In this document: positions 7,482 through 13,952 of the stretch, in pieces
Layout: the number at the start of each line of letters is the position of its first letter
Position numbering within the stretch: the stretch's first letter is position 1
DNA from: Verrucomicrobia bacterium UBA3063
GTDB lineage: Bacteria; Verrucomicrobiota; Verrucomicrobiia; Methylacidiphilales; Verrucolacustridaceae
DNA length: 18,192 nt
Reading direction: 5' to 3'
NCBI GenBank assembly: GCA_002366885.1
Contig: DFCD01000023.1
Location: 320 to 18,511, forward strand
Notes under the pieces: model-generated
Databases searched by the model: none
Told to the model about the DNA's origin: nothing
What the model saw: only the letters and a program-made list of their open reading frames with translations
Translations under genes and position numbers: made by a program

Positions 7482-8251
7482 ATCCCCATCACGCTGTAGC
7501 CTGAATCCACATACAGCGTCTGCCCCGTCACACCCGCCCCGCCGTCGGAGGCCAGAAACACCCCCATCGCGCCCAACTCCTCCAGGGTGATGTTGCGCTT
7601 CAGCGGGGCGTGCTGTTCGTAGTGGCTGAGCATCGCGGAAAAGCCACTGATCCCGCGGGCTGCCAGCGTGTTGACCGGGCCGGCACTGATCGCATTCACG
7701 CGGACCTTTCGGGGCCCCAGGTCATACGCCAGATAACGCACGCTCGCCTCCAGGGCGGCCTTCGCCACCCCCATGACGTTATAGTGAGGCACCACTTTCT
7801 CCGCCCCGTAGTAGCTCATCGTCACCACACTGCCCCCGCCGGCCATCAGCGGCGCCGCCGCCCGGGTGACGGCCACCAGGGAGTAGGCGCTGATATCGTG
7901 CGCGACCCGGAAAGCCTCGCGGGAAGTGTCCAGAAAATTGCCCTCGAGGGCCTCTTTCGGCGCAAAGGCGACACTGTGGAGAAGCAGATCCACCCGGGGG
8001 GTTTTCGATTTCACAAAATCCATGAAGCGGACGATGTCCTCATCCCGGCTGACATCGCAGGGAGCCGCGGGAGTGTCGGAGCCAAAGGTCGCCGCCAATT
8101 CCTCGACATTCTCCTTCAGCCTTTCCCCTTGGTAGTTGAAAATCAGCTTCGCCCCGGCCTGGGCCCAGGCCTGGGCAATCCCCCAGGCGATGCTCCGCTT
8201 GTTGGCGACACCAAACACCACTCCAACCTTGCCTTCCAGAACCCTGCTCAT
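7478..8251 (-). CDS. fabI: Enoyl-[acyl-carrier-protein] reductase (NADH) FabI
   Basis: Last reductive step of type II fatty-acid elongation, reducing trans-2-enoyl-ACP. The 257-residue SDR has the FabI-specific nucleotide loop GVANKRSIAWGIA (about 14-26) in place of the usual TGxxxGIG. HSVAFAPKEALEGNF (about 92-106) follows, then the catalytic set in MSYYGAEKVVPHYNVMGVAK (Tyr147, Tyr157, Lys164). AISAGPVNTLAARGI matches the substrate-binding loop. Length is normal and no key residue is missing. The protein should be the usual target class of triclosan, by family knowledge. The ATG at 8251 is immediately preceded by a strong inverted repeat and lacks an obvious Shine-Dalgarno. It is coupled to the HAD gene downstream. 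Confidence 0.95.
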   Translation of the reverse strand: MSRVLEGKVGVVFGVANKRSIAWGIAQAWAQAGAKLIFNYQGERLKENVEELAATFGSDTPAAPCDVSRDEDIVRFMDFVKSKTPRVDLLLHSVAFAPKEALEGNFLDTSREAFRVAHDISAYSLVAVTRAAAPLMAGGGSVVTMSYYGAEKVVPHYNVMGVAKAALEASVRYLAYDLGPRKVRVNAISAGPVNTLAARGISGFSAMLSHYEQHAPLKRNITLEELGAMGVFLASDGGAGVTGQTLYVDSGYSVMGM

Positions 8252-8252
8252 C

Positions 8253-8277
8253 GGCCATCAAAGTGCCCTTGATGGCC
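8253..8277 (-). promoter_or_regulatory. Perfect 9-bp inverted repeat abutting the fabI start codon
   Basis: GGCCATCAA and TTGATGGCC flank a 7-base spacer, one base from the fabI ATG. As RNA it would be a 9-pair stem covering the place where the ribosome-binding site should be. As DNA it is a dyad that could be an operator. No poly-U follows, so it is not a terminator in either direction. Its role is inferred from position. Confidence 0.5.
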
Positions 8278-8350
8278 CCTCGCTGTCACGCCCGGACTGT
8301 GGCGGAGCTTGTTCCTTGCCGAAAGGATTTGAAGCCGTGAGTGTTTCCCG

Positions 8351-9277
8351 ATGCAGGAAGCCCCTCATTTTGGTTGGATCGCTTTCGGCCCGCTGGTGCT
8401 CGCGCTCCTGGCCACCGACCTGATCCTGTTCCACCGGGACCCCCGGCCGATCGACTTCCGGCGCTCCCTGCAGGGCACCGCCGGATGGGTGGCGCTGGCG
8501 GTGGCCTTCGGAGGCCTGGTGGCCTTCACCCTGGGAGCTAACTCCGCCATGGAATTTTTTGCGGGCTATGCCGTGGAGCTCTCTCTCAGCGTGGACAACG
8601 TCTTTGTCTTCGCCGTGCTGCTGCGTTACTTCGCCGTGCCCGAACGGTCGCAGTTTCCGGCGCTCTTCTGGGGAATTGTGGGGGCGCTGCTGCTGCGCGC
8701 TCTTTTTATTTTCGCTGGCATCGCCCTGATCAACCGCTTTCAGTGGCTGATTTTCTTCTTCGGAGCCCTGCTACTTTTCACCGGACTGAAACTCCTGCGC
8801 GAGGGCGAGGACAAGGTAAAACCGGAAAACAACCCCCTGGTGCGGTTGGCACGCCGCTTCCTCCCCCTGACCCCCGAGTTTCACGGCAGCCGCTTCTGGA
8901 TCCGCCGGGACGGTCGCTGGCTCGGAACTCCCCTCCTGCTGGTTCTTCTGGCCATCGGCACCACCGATCTCGTCTTCGCCGTCGATTCCATCCCCGCCAT
9001 CCTCGCCATCAGCCGGGATCCCTTTGTCGTGCTCACCTCCAACGCCTTTGCGGTCCTGGGATTGCGGTCGCTCTACTTCGCCATCGCCGGGCTGATCAAG
9101 CTGTTCCGCTACCTGAATCTCGGACTTGCCGTGATCCTGTCCTTCATCGGCCTAAAGATGATCGCCTCCCCCTGGATTCACCTCTCCATCCCCTGGACAC
9201 TCGGCTTTGTCCTCACGGTCCTCGCCACCTGCATCCTGGCCTCCGTCTATAAACCGCACCCCGGAACCGGGAATTAG
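8351..9277 (+). CDS. TerC/Alx-family integral membrane transporter
   Basis: A 308-residue membrane protein with about nine hydrophobic segments. Family-defining acidic membrane motifs are ELSLSVDNVFVFAVLLRYF (Asp82) and TTDLVFAVDSIPAILAI (Asp206, Asp212), which form the probable metal site. A charged loop (about 150-190) separates the two halves. TerC/Alx proteins are linked to manganese efflux, pH response and metalation of exported proteins. The ATG at 8351 is fixed by an in-frame stop at 8330; only a weak GTGAG lies upstream. It is divergent from fabI across a 99-base gap and is followed by a likely terminator. No recognisable yybP-ykoY manganese riboswitch is seen in the leader. Confidence 0.92.
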   Translation: MQEAPHFGWIAFGPLVLALLATDLILFHRDPRPIDFRRSLQGTAGWVALAVAFGGLVAFTLGANSAMEFFAGYAVELSLSVDNVFVFAVLLRYFAVPERSQFPALFWGIVGALLLRALFIFAGIALINRFQWLIFFFGALLLFTGLKLLREGEDKVKPENNPLVRLARRFLPLTPEFHGSRFWIRRDGRWLGTPLLLVLLAIGTTDLVFAVDSIPAILAISRDPFVVLTSNAFAVLGLRSLYFAIAGLIKLFRYLNLGLAVILSFIGLKMIASPWIHLSIPWTLGFVLTVLATCILASVYKPHPGTGN

Positions 9278-9292
9278 CCGCCCGACCTCTTT

Positions 9293-9314
9293 TCGGGAGC
9301 CTTCCCGATTTATT
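9293..9314 (+). terminator. Candidate rho-independent terminator after terC-family gene
   Basis: TCGGGA-GCCT-TCCCGA forms a six-pair stem with a four-base loop, 15 bases after the TerC-family stop. It is followed by TTTATT and an AT-rich stretch. Confidence 0.5.
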
Positions 9315-9383
9315 GAAAATTATTTAAAATGTTTTCCACCAGTAACTTGTGATTTTTTATTGTTTCGGATTAAGGTGCCTTGG

Positions 9384-9413
9384 TTGACCCCGGTATCAGG
9401 TTGGAATTAAAAT
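9384..9413 (+). promoter_or_regulatory. Sigma-70-like promoter immediately upstream of the glucosaminidase gene
   Basis: TTGACC (9384-9389) and TAAAAT (9408-9413) each match five of six consensus positions with an 18-base spacer, in an AT-rich gap within GC-rich DNA. The predicted transcription start, about 7 bases after the -10 box, falls on or next to the ATG at 9420. That implies a leaderless or nearly leaderless mRNA, and no Shine-Dalgarno sits at a normal distance. Confidence 0.5.
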
Positions 9414-9419
9414 CATCCC

Positions 9420-10298
9420 ATGCCTCAGGTCATCGACTTGACCCGGGCGGTGGCCAAAAAGACCTTCCACAAGAAAACCCCCTTTCGGCTTGGTCTTTTC
9501 GGCACCCTCGTCGTCTCCAACCTCCTTTGGTTGGCCCTTTTTGGCGTGGCAGTCTTCTCCCTCATCGGGGTCACCCGCTTTTCCGCCGCCCTTTCCAAAA
9601 GCTATCTCGAGGAAAAGTGGAAATCCCTGCAGGACCGTCTCGCCCAGCGCCGGGAACTGGAGGAACGGGATCTTCAGATCGCCCGCCTGATCGCCTCCCA
9701 AAATTCCGCCACCACCGACGTGCTGGGTCTCGCCACCCGCATCTCCAAGATTCTCGAGTCCGCCAACGGACGCCAGCGCCGGTTCCTGGAGGCCGCCATC
9801 CCCGAAGCCATGATGATCCAGACCACCACGCAGATTCCCGCCTCCGCGGTGATTGCCATGGCCATTTTTGAGTCGGGATACGGAAACAGCGTTCTCGCCA
9901 AGGAATACAACAATTATTTCGGCATGAAGGCCTTCGGCAGCTGGACCGGGCCGCGGGCCATGAATATGCCCACCCGGGACAACGGGGTGGAAACCACCGC
10001 GGATTTCCGCGCCTACCCGGACCTGGCGGCGGGATTCAAGGGTTACGCCGATTTTCTGCTCGCCAACGAGCGCTATCACCGGCACTTGGGGGAGAAATCG
10101 GGGGTCAAGTTTGTCTCCAAACTTCTTTCCTCCGGCTACTGCCCGGACCCGCAATACCTCAGCCACATTCAGGCCATCGTGCAAAAGCACGAACTGGACC
10201 GGCTCGATGCGGCCCTCGAAACGATCGTCGAGAACAAGGAGTCCGTGGCGGCGGAAACCGTCGCGCCGGCGGCGCCCCCCTCCGGAACCCAGAACTGA
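9420..10298 (+). CDS. Membrane-anchored glucosaminidase (FlgJ/GH73-like)
   Basis: A 292-residue protein with a basic cytoplasmic N-terminus and one membrane helix (about 26-50). A charged, coiled-coil-prone linker spans about 56-95. A C-terminal glucosaminidase domain (about 125-265) would cleave the glycan strands of peptidoglycan in the periplasm. The catalytic Glu is in AMAIFESGYGNS (Glu151). EYNNYFGMKAFGSWTG and FRAYPDLAAGFKGYADFL follow, as in FlgJ and Bax-type proteins. The tail is Ala/Pro-rich. FlgJ's rod-capping domain is absent, so flagellar function is not implied. A strong promoter lies just upstream; the stop is one base from that of the convergent Coa1-like gene. Confidence 0.88.
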   Translation: MPQVIDLTRAVAKKTFHKKTPFRLGLFGTLVVSNLLWLALFGVAVFSLIGVTRFSAALSKSYLEEKWKSLQDRLAQRRELEERDLQIARLIASQNSATTDVLGLATRISKILESANGRQRRFLEAAIPEAMMIQTTTQIPASAVIAMAIFESGYGNSVLAKEYNNYFGMKAFGSWTGPRAMNMPTRDNGVETTADFRAYPDLAAGFKGYADFLLANERYHRHLGEKSGVKFVSKLLSSGYCPDPQYLSHIQAIVQKHELDRLDAALETIVENKESVAAETVAPAAPPSGTQN

Positions 10299-10299
10299 C

Positions 10300-10725
10300 C
10301 TAACGGTCCGCGCAGGAAAAAGCCGGCCCCGTGGACGGCTCCACCTCCAAAAGGAGAAACCTCCAGATGCCGGCGGGAGTTTTTTCCGCGCGAAAGCGGA
10401 CCTTGGCTTGCCCTTTGGATCCAAAAACCCGGAAATCCATCCGTGCATTGCCCCGGTCGGGCAGATCGTCCAGTTCCCCCCCCACGGACCACCCCGTCCG
10501 AAGGGGCCTTCCCAGAATTTCCGCCACCCGCGGATCCGCGGAGATCCTTGCGAGGGCCTCGGTCATCACCGGGGTCCGCTTCAACATCCGGTAACTGACA
10601 TCCATGGTGAGAAGCCCGAATCCAAAAATACCCGTGGCCACCCCCACCAAAGCCACCAGCACCCAGCGACGGGCCTGGTGTTCCCAAGCCATCAACTCCG
10701 CCTGTGTCATCAAACGCCCCGCCAT
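10300..10725 (-). CDS. Small membrane protein with Coa1/Tim21-like domain
   Basis: A 141-residue protein with one membrane helix (about residues 21-41, WVLVALVGVATGIFGFGLL). About 95 soluble residues follow with the pattern of the cytochrome-oxidase-assembly factor 1 (Coa1) family. This includes SADPRVAEILGRPLRTGW, a gap, then a beta-rich region with a polar substrate-free look (ARMDFRVFGSKGQAKVRF...). Bacterial members are common but uncharacterised. A link to oxidase assembly is family knowledge, not shown here. Start is ATG at 10725; ATG at 10710 (GGCGGGGC upstream) is equally plausible. It converges with the glucosaminidase gene with one base between stops, and is divergent from the DHPS-like gene. 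Confidence 0.72.
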   Translation of the reverse strand: MAGRLMTQAELMAWEHQARRWVLVALVGVATGIFGFGLLTMDVSYRMLKRTPVMTEALARISADPRVAEILGRPLRTGWSVGGELDDLPDRGNARMDFRVFGSKGQAKVRFRAEKTPAGIWRFLLLEVEPSTGPAFSCADR

Positions 10726-10803
10726 GGGGGAACGATGACGGCAACCCCCCTGGCCGTCCATCCGGCTATCGCTTGCCGGCCGGAATACTTTTAAGCTGAT
10801 CGT

Positions 10804-11694
10804 ATGCTTTCCTTGGAAACCCTCGCCGCCCTGGCACGGGATCACGCCGAGGACCTGTCCTCTCGGGTCGCCGAGTTCTCGCTCCGGGGTGCTCCCTTTC
10901 GCGCCGCGGACCGCCCCCACCTGATGGGCGTGGTGAATTTCAGCGCCGAATCCTGGTACCGGGAGAGCGTTGTCCTTTCCACCACCGCCGCCATCGAGAG
11001 GGCCCGGAGGCTTAAGGCCGAGGGAGCCCATCTCATCGACCTCGGCGCCGAATCTACCCTGGATCATGCCGCCCGTGTGGATCCGGATTCCCAAAGCCGG
11101 ATGCTCGTCCCGGTGATCCGAGCGCTGTCTCCGGAGGGTTTTCTTTTCTCCGCGGAAACCTACCAGCCCGCCACCGCACGGGCCTGTCTCGAAGCCGGAG
11201 CCGCCGTGCTCAACCTGACCGGGGCCCGTGCCTCCGGGGAAATCTACCGAATGGTTGCGGATCACAACGCCGGCATCATCCTCTGCTACGTGCAGGGCCC
11301 CCATGTCAGGGAAGCGGGGAATTTTGTCCGTTCCGCGGACCACGCCGCCACCCTCCGGGATCATTTCCAAAAAGAGATCGAAAGGGCCCTGGCCGCCGGT
11401 GTCCAGGCCATCTGGATCGATCCCGGTCTCGGCTTTTACTACCGCAACCTCCGGGACAGCGCCGACCGCATCCGTTACCAGGCCGAAACATTCCTCCATA
11501 CCTTCCGGTTGAGAAGCCTCGGGTGGCCCGTCTGCCACGCCCTGCCCCACGCCTTCGAATTCTTCCAGGATGAGGTTCGTACCGCCGAATCCCTCTTTGC
11601 CGTGCTGGCCATCCTCGGAAAAACCGACCTTCTCCGCACGCACGAGGTCTCCAAGGTGCGCGCCGTTGTCCGCACGCTGGGAGTGCTCCCTTGA
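10804..11694 (+). CDS. Divergent dihydropteroate-synthase-like pterin-binding protein
   Basis: A 296-residue TIM-barrel protein related to DHPS, which joins 6-hydroxymethyl-dihydropterin diphosphate to p-aminobenzoate. Kept features are LMGVVNFSAES (DHPS ILNVTPDS), LIDLGAEST (Asp79 of the pterin pocket), VLNLTGA (Asn137), WIDPGLGF (Asp206) and RTHEV near the end (DHPS RVHD Arg/His). Changed features are Glu118 where DHPS has Asp in SIDTY, CYVQG for MHMxG, loss of the Lys after DPGxGF, and CHALPHAF (244-251) where DHPS has the SRK lysine loop. It may be a true but diverged FolP or a paralogue with another pterin substrate. The stop overlaps the start of the SDR gene by 4 bases. Confidence 0.78.
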   Translation: MLSLETLAALARDHAEDLSSRVAEFSLRGAPFRAADRPHLMGVVNFSAESWYRESVVLSTTAAIERARRLKAEGAHLIDLGAESTLDHAARVDPDSQSRMLVPVIRALSPEGFLFSAETYQPATARACLEAGAAVLNLTGARASGEIYRMVADHNAGIILCYVQGPHVREAGNFVRSADHAATLRDHFQKEIERALAAGVQAIWIDPGLGFYYRNLRDSADRIRYQAETFLHTFRLRSLGWPVCHALPHAFEFFQDEVRTAESLFAVLAILGKTDLLRTHEVSKVRAVVRTLGVLP

Positions 11695-12416
11695 GACCAA
11701 CCTCCCCACCTGTTGCCCTGATCACCGGAGCTTCCCGCGGACTCGGGGCTTTTCTCGCGCTGGAACTTTCCCGCGATGGCTACGCCGTGGTCCTGCACCA
11801 CCGGAGCGGCCGGAGTGCGGCCCATCGCCTCGTCCAAACCATCCGCCGCGAGGGGGGCGTGGCGGAAACCTTTGCGGCCGACCTGACCGACCCGTCCCAG
11901 GTCGAAAATCTCTTCCGGAAAGTTCGCGGAAAATTCGGCCGCCTGGATGTCCTCATCAACAACGCGGGATCCTACCGTCCCGTTCCCTTGCTCCGCACCC
12001 GTGCGGAGGATTGGCACGAGGGCTTGGACAGCACCGCCACCGCGACTTTTCTGGCGATCCGCTCGGCCCTGCCCTTTTTTCCGAGGTCGGGAGGCCGGAT
12101 CCTCAACCTCGGCGACTCCGCCTGCGAAAAACTTTCCGCCCGCAAGATGGCTCCGGGCTACCACGCGGGAAAAGTCGGCGTGCTTCTCCTCACCCGCTCC
12201 TTTGCCGCCCAGCTCATCCGCCGGAAAATCACCGTGAACTGCGTCTCCCCAGGCTACCTGGAAAACAGCATTGGCCTTCCTCCCGCCCGCTCCCTACCCG
12301 GCGGCCGGCCCGTCCGTTTTGCGGAAGTCCTTGCCGCCATCCGCTACCTCCTTTCCCCGGAAGCCGACGAGGTGACCGGAACCAATCTGGTGATTTCGGG
12401 CGGTTGGAATCTCTGA
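11691..12416 (+). CDS. SDR-family reductase resembling pteridine reductase (PTR1/FolM type)
   Basis: A 241-residue short-chain dehydrogenase/reductase. Visible are the dinucleotide motif TGASRGLG (12-19) and LHHRSGRSAA (about 35-44, NADPH-type, like HxxRS of pteridine reductases). NNAG (90-93) and the catalytic YHAGK (Tyr157, Lys161) follow. The usual catalytic Ser is replaced by Asp in ILNLGDSA (Asp142), as in Leishmania PTR1 and E. coli FolM, which reduce dihydropterins or dihydrofolate. The start is TTG at 11691, in a TTGA overlap with the DHPS-like stop, so the two are translationally coupled. That neighbour supports a pterin substrate. A general FabG-like oxidoreductase remains possible. 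Confidence 0.8.
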   Translation: MRPTSPPVALITGASRGLGAFLALELSRDGYAVVLHHRSGRSAAHRLVQTIRREGGVAETFAADLTDPSQVENLFRKVRGKFGRLDVLINNAGSYRPVPLLRTRAEDWHEGLDSTATATFLAIRSALPFFPRSGGRILNLGDSACEKLSARKMAPGYHAGKVGVLLLTRSFAAQLIRRKITVNCVSPGYLENSIGLPPARSLPGGRPVRFAEVLAAIRYLLSPEADEVTGTNLVISGGWNL

Positions 12417-12499
12417 GACCTCAGGCGTCCTTTTTCCTTTTTTCCGGTGTTCAAAATCCGGAGTCGGCAATCGAGGTTATAGAAAACGCAACCCTTGCC

Positions 12500-13267
12500 T
12501 TAGTCCCTGGGCACCTCATTTCCCGCGACCACCTCCCACCCCAGGCTTCTCAATCTCGCGTTTCGCACCCGCTTGTTGCGGCGCGCCCTGCGCTTTCCCT
12601 CCGGCCAACTCCCGCCCGGCCGCCCCCTCCGCCTCGGCTCGTCCTCGCAGGCATTGAGGATTGTTCGCTTTTGCCGCAGGGCGATTCCCACCGCCCTCGC
12701 CGCATCCTTCCCGTGAATCAGGTTAAGCCACCGCTCCGGGCCCTCCGTTTCGGGTCTCAACTCGCGCCCCTTCCCATACAACCCGGCACAGCGCAGCACC
12801 GTCCCCCCCACACGCAAACAGGCCTGCTCGGCTTCCACCATCGCCATGGAACGGGGATCCTCCGCCGCCACCGGCGACCCTTCGTCCACCCAAGCCCCGC
12901 CATCCTCCGCATACACCGAGGTGGAAGACAGATACACAAAAGGGATCCCTTTTCCCCCGGCCCATGCCGCCGCCGCCACCGCCCCCTTCCGTTGCATCGC
13001 CTCAAAGTCTTCCTCGCTGCAGAACCGCGAGGGTGCCACCGCCCACACCAAACTTTCCACTCCGGCCGGAAGGCCATTCCAGAAATCCGGATTCAGGGCA
13101 TCGGCCACCATGACCCGGGGAAAGTCAGCCCGCAAAAGGGTGGCGGACTCCGCAGAGCGGACCACGGGGATCACCTCCCAACCCCCGGCACACGCCTCAC
13201 CAGCCACTTCCCGACCCAAAAAGCCGGCCCCCACCACAAGGAGGGTCGGACGGCCGAAACTCGCCAT
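12500..13267 (-). CDS. NAD(P)-dependent epimerase/dehydratase-like SDR protein
   Basis: A 255-residue extended-SDR protein of the YeeZ-like group. The Rossmann motif is LLVVGAGFLGREVA (9-22); VYLSSTSVYAEDGG and LRCAGLYGKGRE follow, then a C-terminal NKRVRNARLRSLGW typical of these proteins. The classical YxxxK is not clear, so catalysis is uncertain. Between NACEDEP and NKRV, where homologues usually carry a small helical domain, this protein has only about 22 residues, mostly Arg, Gly and Pro. The ATG at 13267 has AGGGG about 12 bases upstream. It is convergent with the pteridine-reductase-like gene (83 bases between stops) and divergent from tRNA-Ser. Substrate unknown. Confidence 0.8.
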   Translation of the reverse strand: MASFGRPTLLVVGAGFLGREVAGEACAGGWEVIPVVRSAESATLLRADFPRVMVADALNPDFWNGLPAGVESLVWAVAPSRFCSEEDFEAMQRKGAVAAAAWAGGKGIPFVYLSSTSVYAEDGGAWVDEGSPVAAEDPRSMAMVEAEQACLRVGGTVLRCAGLYGKGRELRPETEGPERWLNLIHGKDAARAVGIALRQKRTILNACEDEPRRRGRPGGSWPEGKRRARRNKRVRNARLRSLGWEVVAGNEVPRD

Positions 13268-13299
13268 GGCGGCGTTTTTCCCCTAAGGAGAATGGTTAA

Positions 13300-13386
13300 G
13301 GACGAGTGGCGGAGTGGTTGAACGCGGCGGTCTTGAAAACCGCAGGCGCCGAAAGGCGCTCGTAGGTTCGAATCCTACCTCGTCCG
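13300..13386 (+). tRNA. tRNA-Ser (anticodon UGA)
   Basis: An 87-base cloverleaf can be folded by hand. The acceptor stem GGACGAG/CTCGTCC has seven pairs with discriminator G13386. The anticodon stem GCGGT/ACCGC closes loop CTTGAAA with anticodon TGA at 13334-13336. A class II variable arm GCGCC-GAAA-GGCGC and T-arm GTAGG-TTCGAAT-CCTAC complete it. The long variable arm and the anticodon agree on serine (UCA codons). The 3' CCA is not encoded and must be added by nucleotidyltransferase. Its 3' end is 5 bases from the stop of the convergent basic-protein gene. No direct repeat or integrase suggests use as an attachment site. Confidence 0.96.
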
Positions 13387-13391
13387 TCCGT

Positions 13392-13817
13392 TTATCCGCG
13401 CAGATGATAATGGCCCGGGCCGATCTTGCGCAGGCCCCGCACCTTTTTCACGTTCTGGTAAAACCAGGTGTCGAGGCGCTGACGCTGGATGTTCATCCTG
13501 CCGGCGAGATCCTTGATCTTCAGGCCTGCCTTGCCGGCACGCTTCAACGACGCCAGCACCACTTTGCGCAAACCACCACGACGACCGAATTTCCGGCCCG
13601 TCGAACGTCTGCCCTTGGGGCGACCACGCCGTCCCTGGGACCGACCCCGGCCCGAGGCGATCCGGCGGGCCCGGCGGGCGACGAGGGAAGCACCGGCTCC
13701 CACCACCTTGGCAACGGAACGCTCCACTTGGCCGAGTTTCTTCTCGAGGCTTTCCTTTCGGCGCAGAAGTTTGACAATCCGCCCGAACTCATTAGCAGTC
13801 AGTTTTGTTAGATCCAT
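13392..13817 (-). CDS. AT-hook/winged-helix-like basic DNA-binding protein
   Basis: A 141-residue strongly basic protein in three parts. An N-terminal coiled-coil-like helix covers about 8-40 (KLLRRKESLEKKLGQVERSV). An Arg/Gly-rich linker with a perfect AT-hook core RGRPKGR is at about 64-70. The C-terminal 55 residues (about 83-139) have a helix-helix-wing pattern: LRKVVLASLKRAGKAGLKI, then DLAGRMNIQRQRLDTWFYQN and GLRKIGPGHYHL. The last part resembles winged-helix domains such as HARE-HTH. The likely role is binding AT-rich chromosomal DNA as a nucleoid or regulatory protein; this is inferred from composition and motifs. The leader is AT-rich and holds an inverted repeat. It lies next to the SWIB gene but has a terminator between, so it is a separate unit. 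Confidence 0.75.
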   Translation of the reverse strand: MDLTKLTANEFGRIVKLLRRKESLEKKLGQVERSVAKVVGAGASLVARRARRIASGRGRSQGRRGRPKGRRSTGRKFGRRGGLRKVVLASLKRAGKAGLKIKDLAGRMNIQRQRLDTWFYQNVKKVRGLRKIGPGHYHLRG

Positions 13818-13819
13818 AA

Positions 13820-13834
13820 GTTAGAAAAACTAAC
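13820..13834 (-). promoter_or_regulatory. Inverted repeat just upstream of the AT-hook protein start
   Basis: GTTAG-AAAAA-CTAAC ends 3 bases before the ATG at 13817. In the mRNA it would be a five-pair hairpin with a U5 loop occupying the ribosome-binding position. In DNA it is an AT-rich dyad that the AT-hook product itself could bind. No Shine-Dalgarno is visible. Role inferred. Confidence 0.4.
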
Positions 13835-13856
13835 GAAAATTCTAAGCATTCACCAG

Positions 13857-13895
13857 AAAAAAATACCCCGCCGGGGGCAAGCCCCGACGGGGTAT
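13857..13895 (-). terminator. Rho-independent terminator of the SWIB gene
   Basis: Read on the minus strand, ATACCCCG pairs with CGGGGTAT, with an inner GGGGC/GCCCC stem, followed by a run of seven T. It lies about 58 bases beyond the SWIB stop and ends transcription before the AT-hook gene. Confidence 0.85.
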
Positions 13896-13907
13896 CTCAA
13901 GCTCGCT

Positions 13908-13945
13908 TTCCCCTGGTGACGGAGGGAACTCCGTCCAATGGGGAA
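13908..13945 (-). other. Second hairpin in the SWIB 3' untranslated region
   Basis: GACGGAG (13918-13924) and CTCCGTC (13929-13935) enclose a four-base loop. An outer stem TTCCCC/GGGGAA extends it across a 4x4 internal loop. It lies between the SWIB stop at 13953 and the terminator. No T-run follows, so it is not a terminator by itself; mRNA stabilisation is possible. Confidence 0.45.
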
Positions 13946-13952
13946 GAAGGTC

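Noticed and set aside
8278..8350. Manganese riboswitch (yybP-ykoY) ahead of the TerC-family gene
   Set aside because: The leader is short and I could not find the expected paired helices and conserved loops.
10300..11709. A 469-codon minus-strand frame as one large protein
   Set aside because: Only its last 141 residues (the Coa1-like protein) look real. The upstream part is antisense to the DHPS-like gene.
12417..12499. Bidirectional terminator between the convergent SDR and epimerase-like genes
   Set aside because: Only four-pair stems (CTGA/TCAG and GCAA/TTGC) are present near the T-runs, too weak to call.
11570..13321. A 583-codon open frame on the plus strand
   Set aside because: It overlaps the well-supported DHPS-like and SDR genes in another frame and is antisense to the epimerase-like gene. 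The composition is Pro/Arg/His-rich and unlike a real protein.
13300..13391. tRNA-Ser as an integration (att) site
   Set aside because: No integrase, no repeated tRNA 3' end and no change in gene style on either side were seen.
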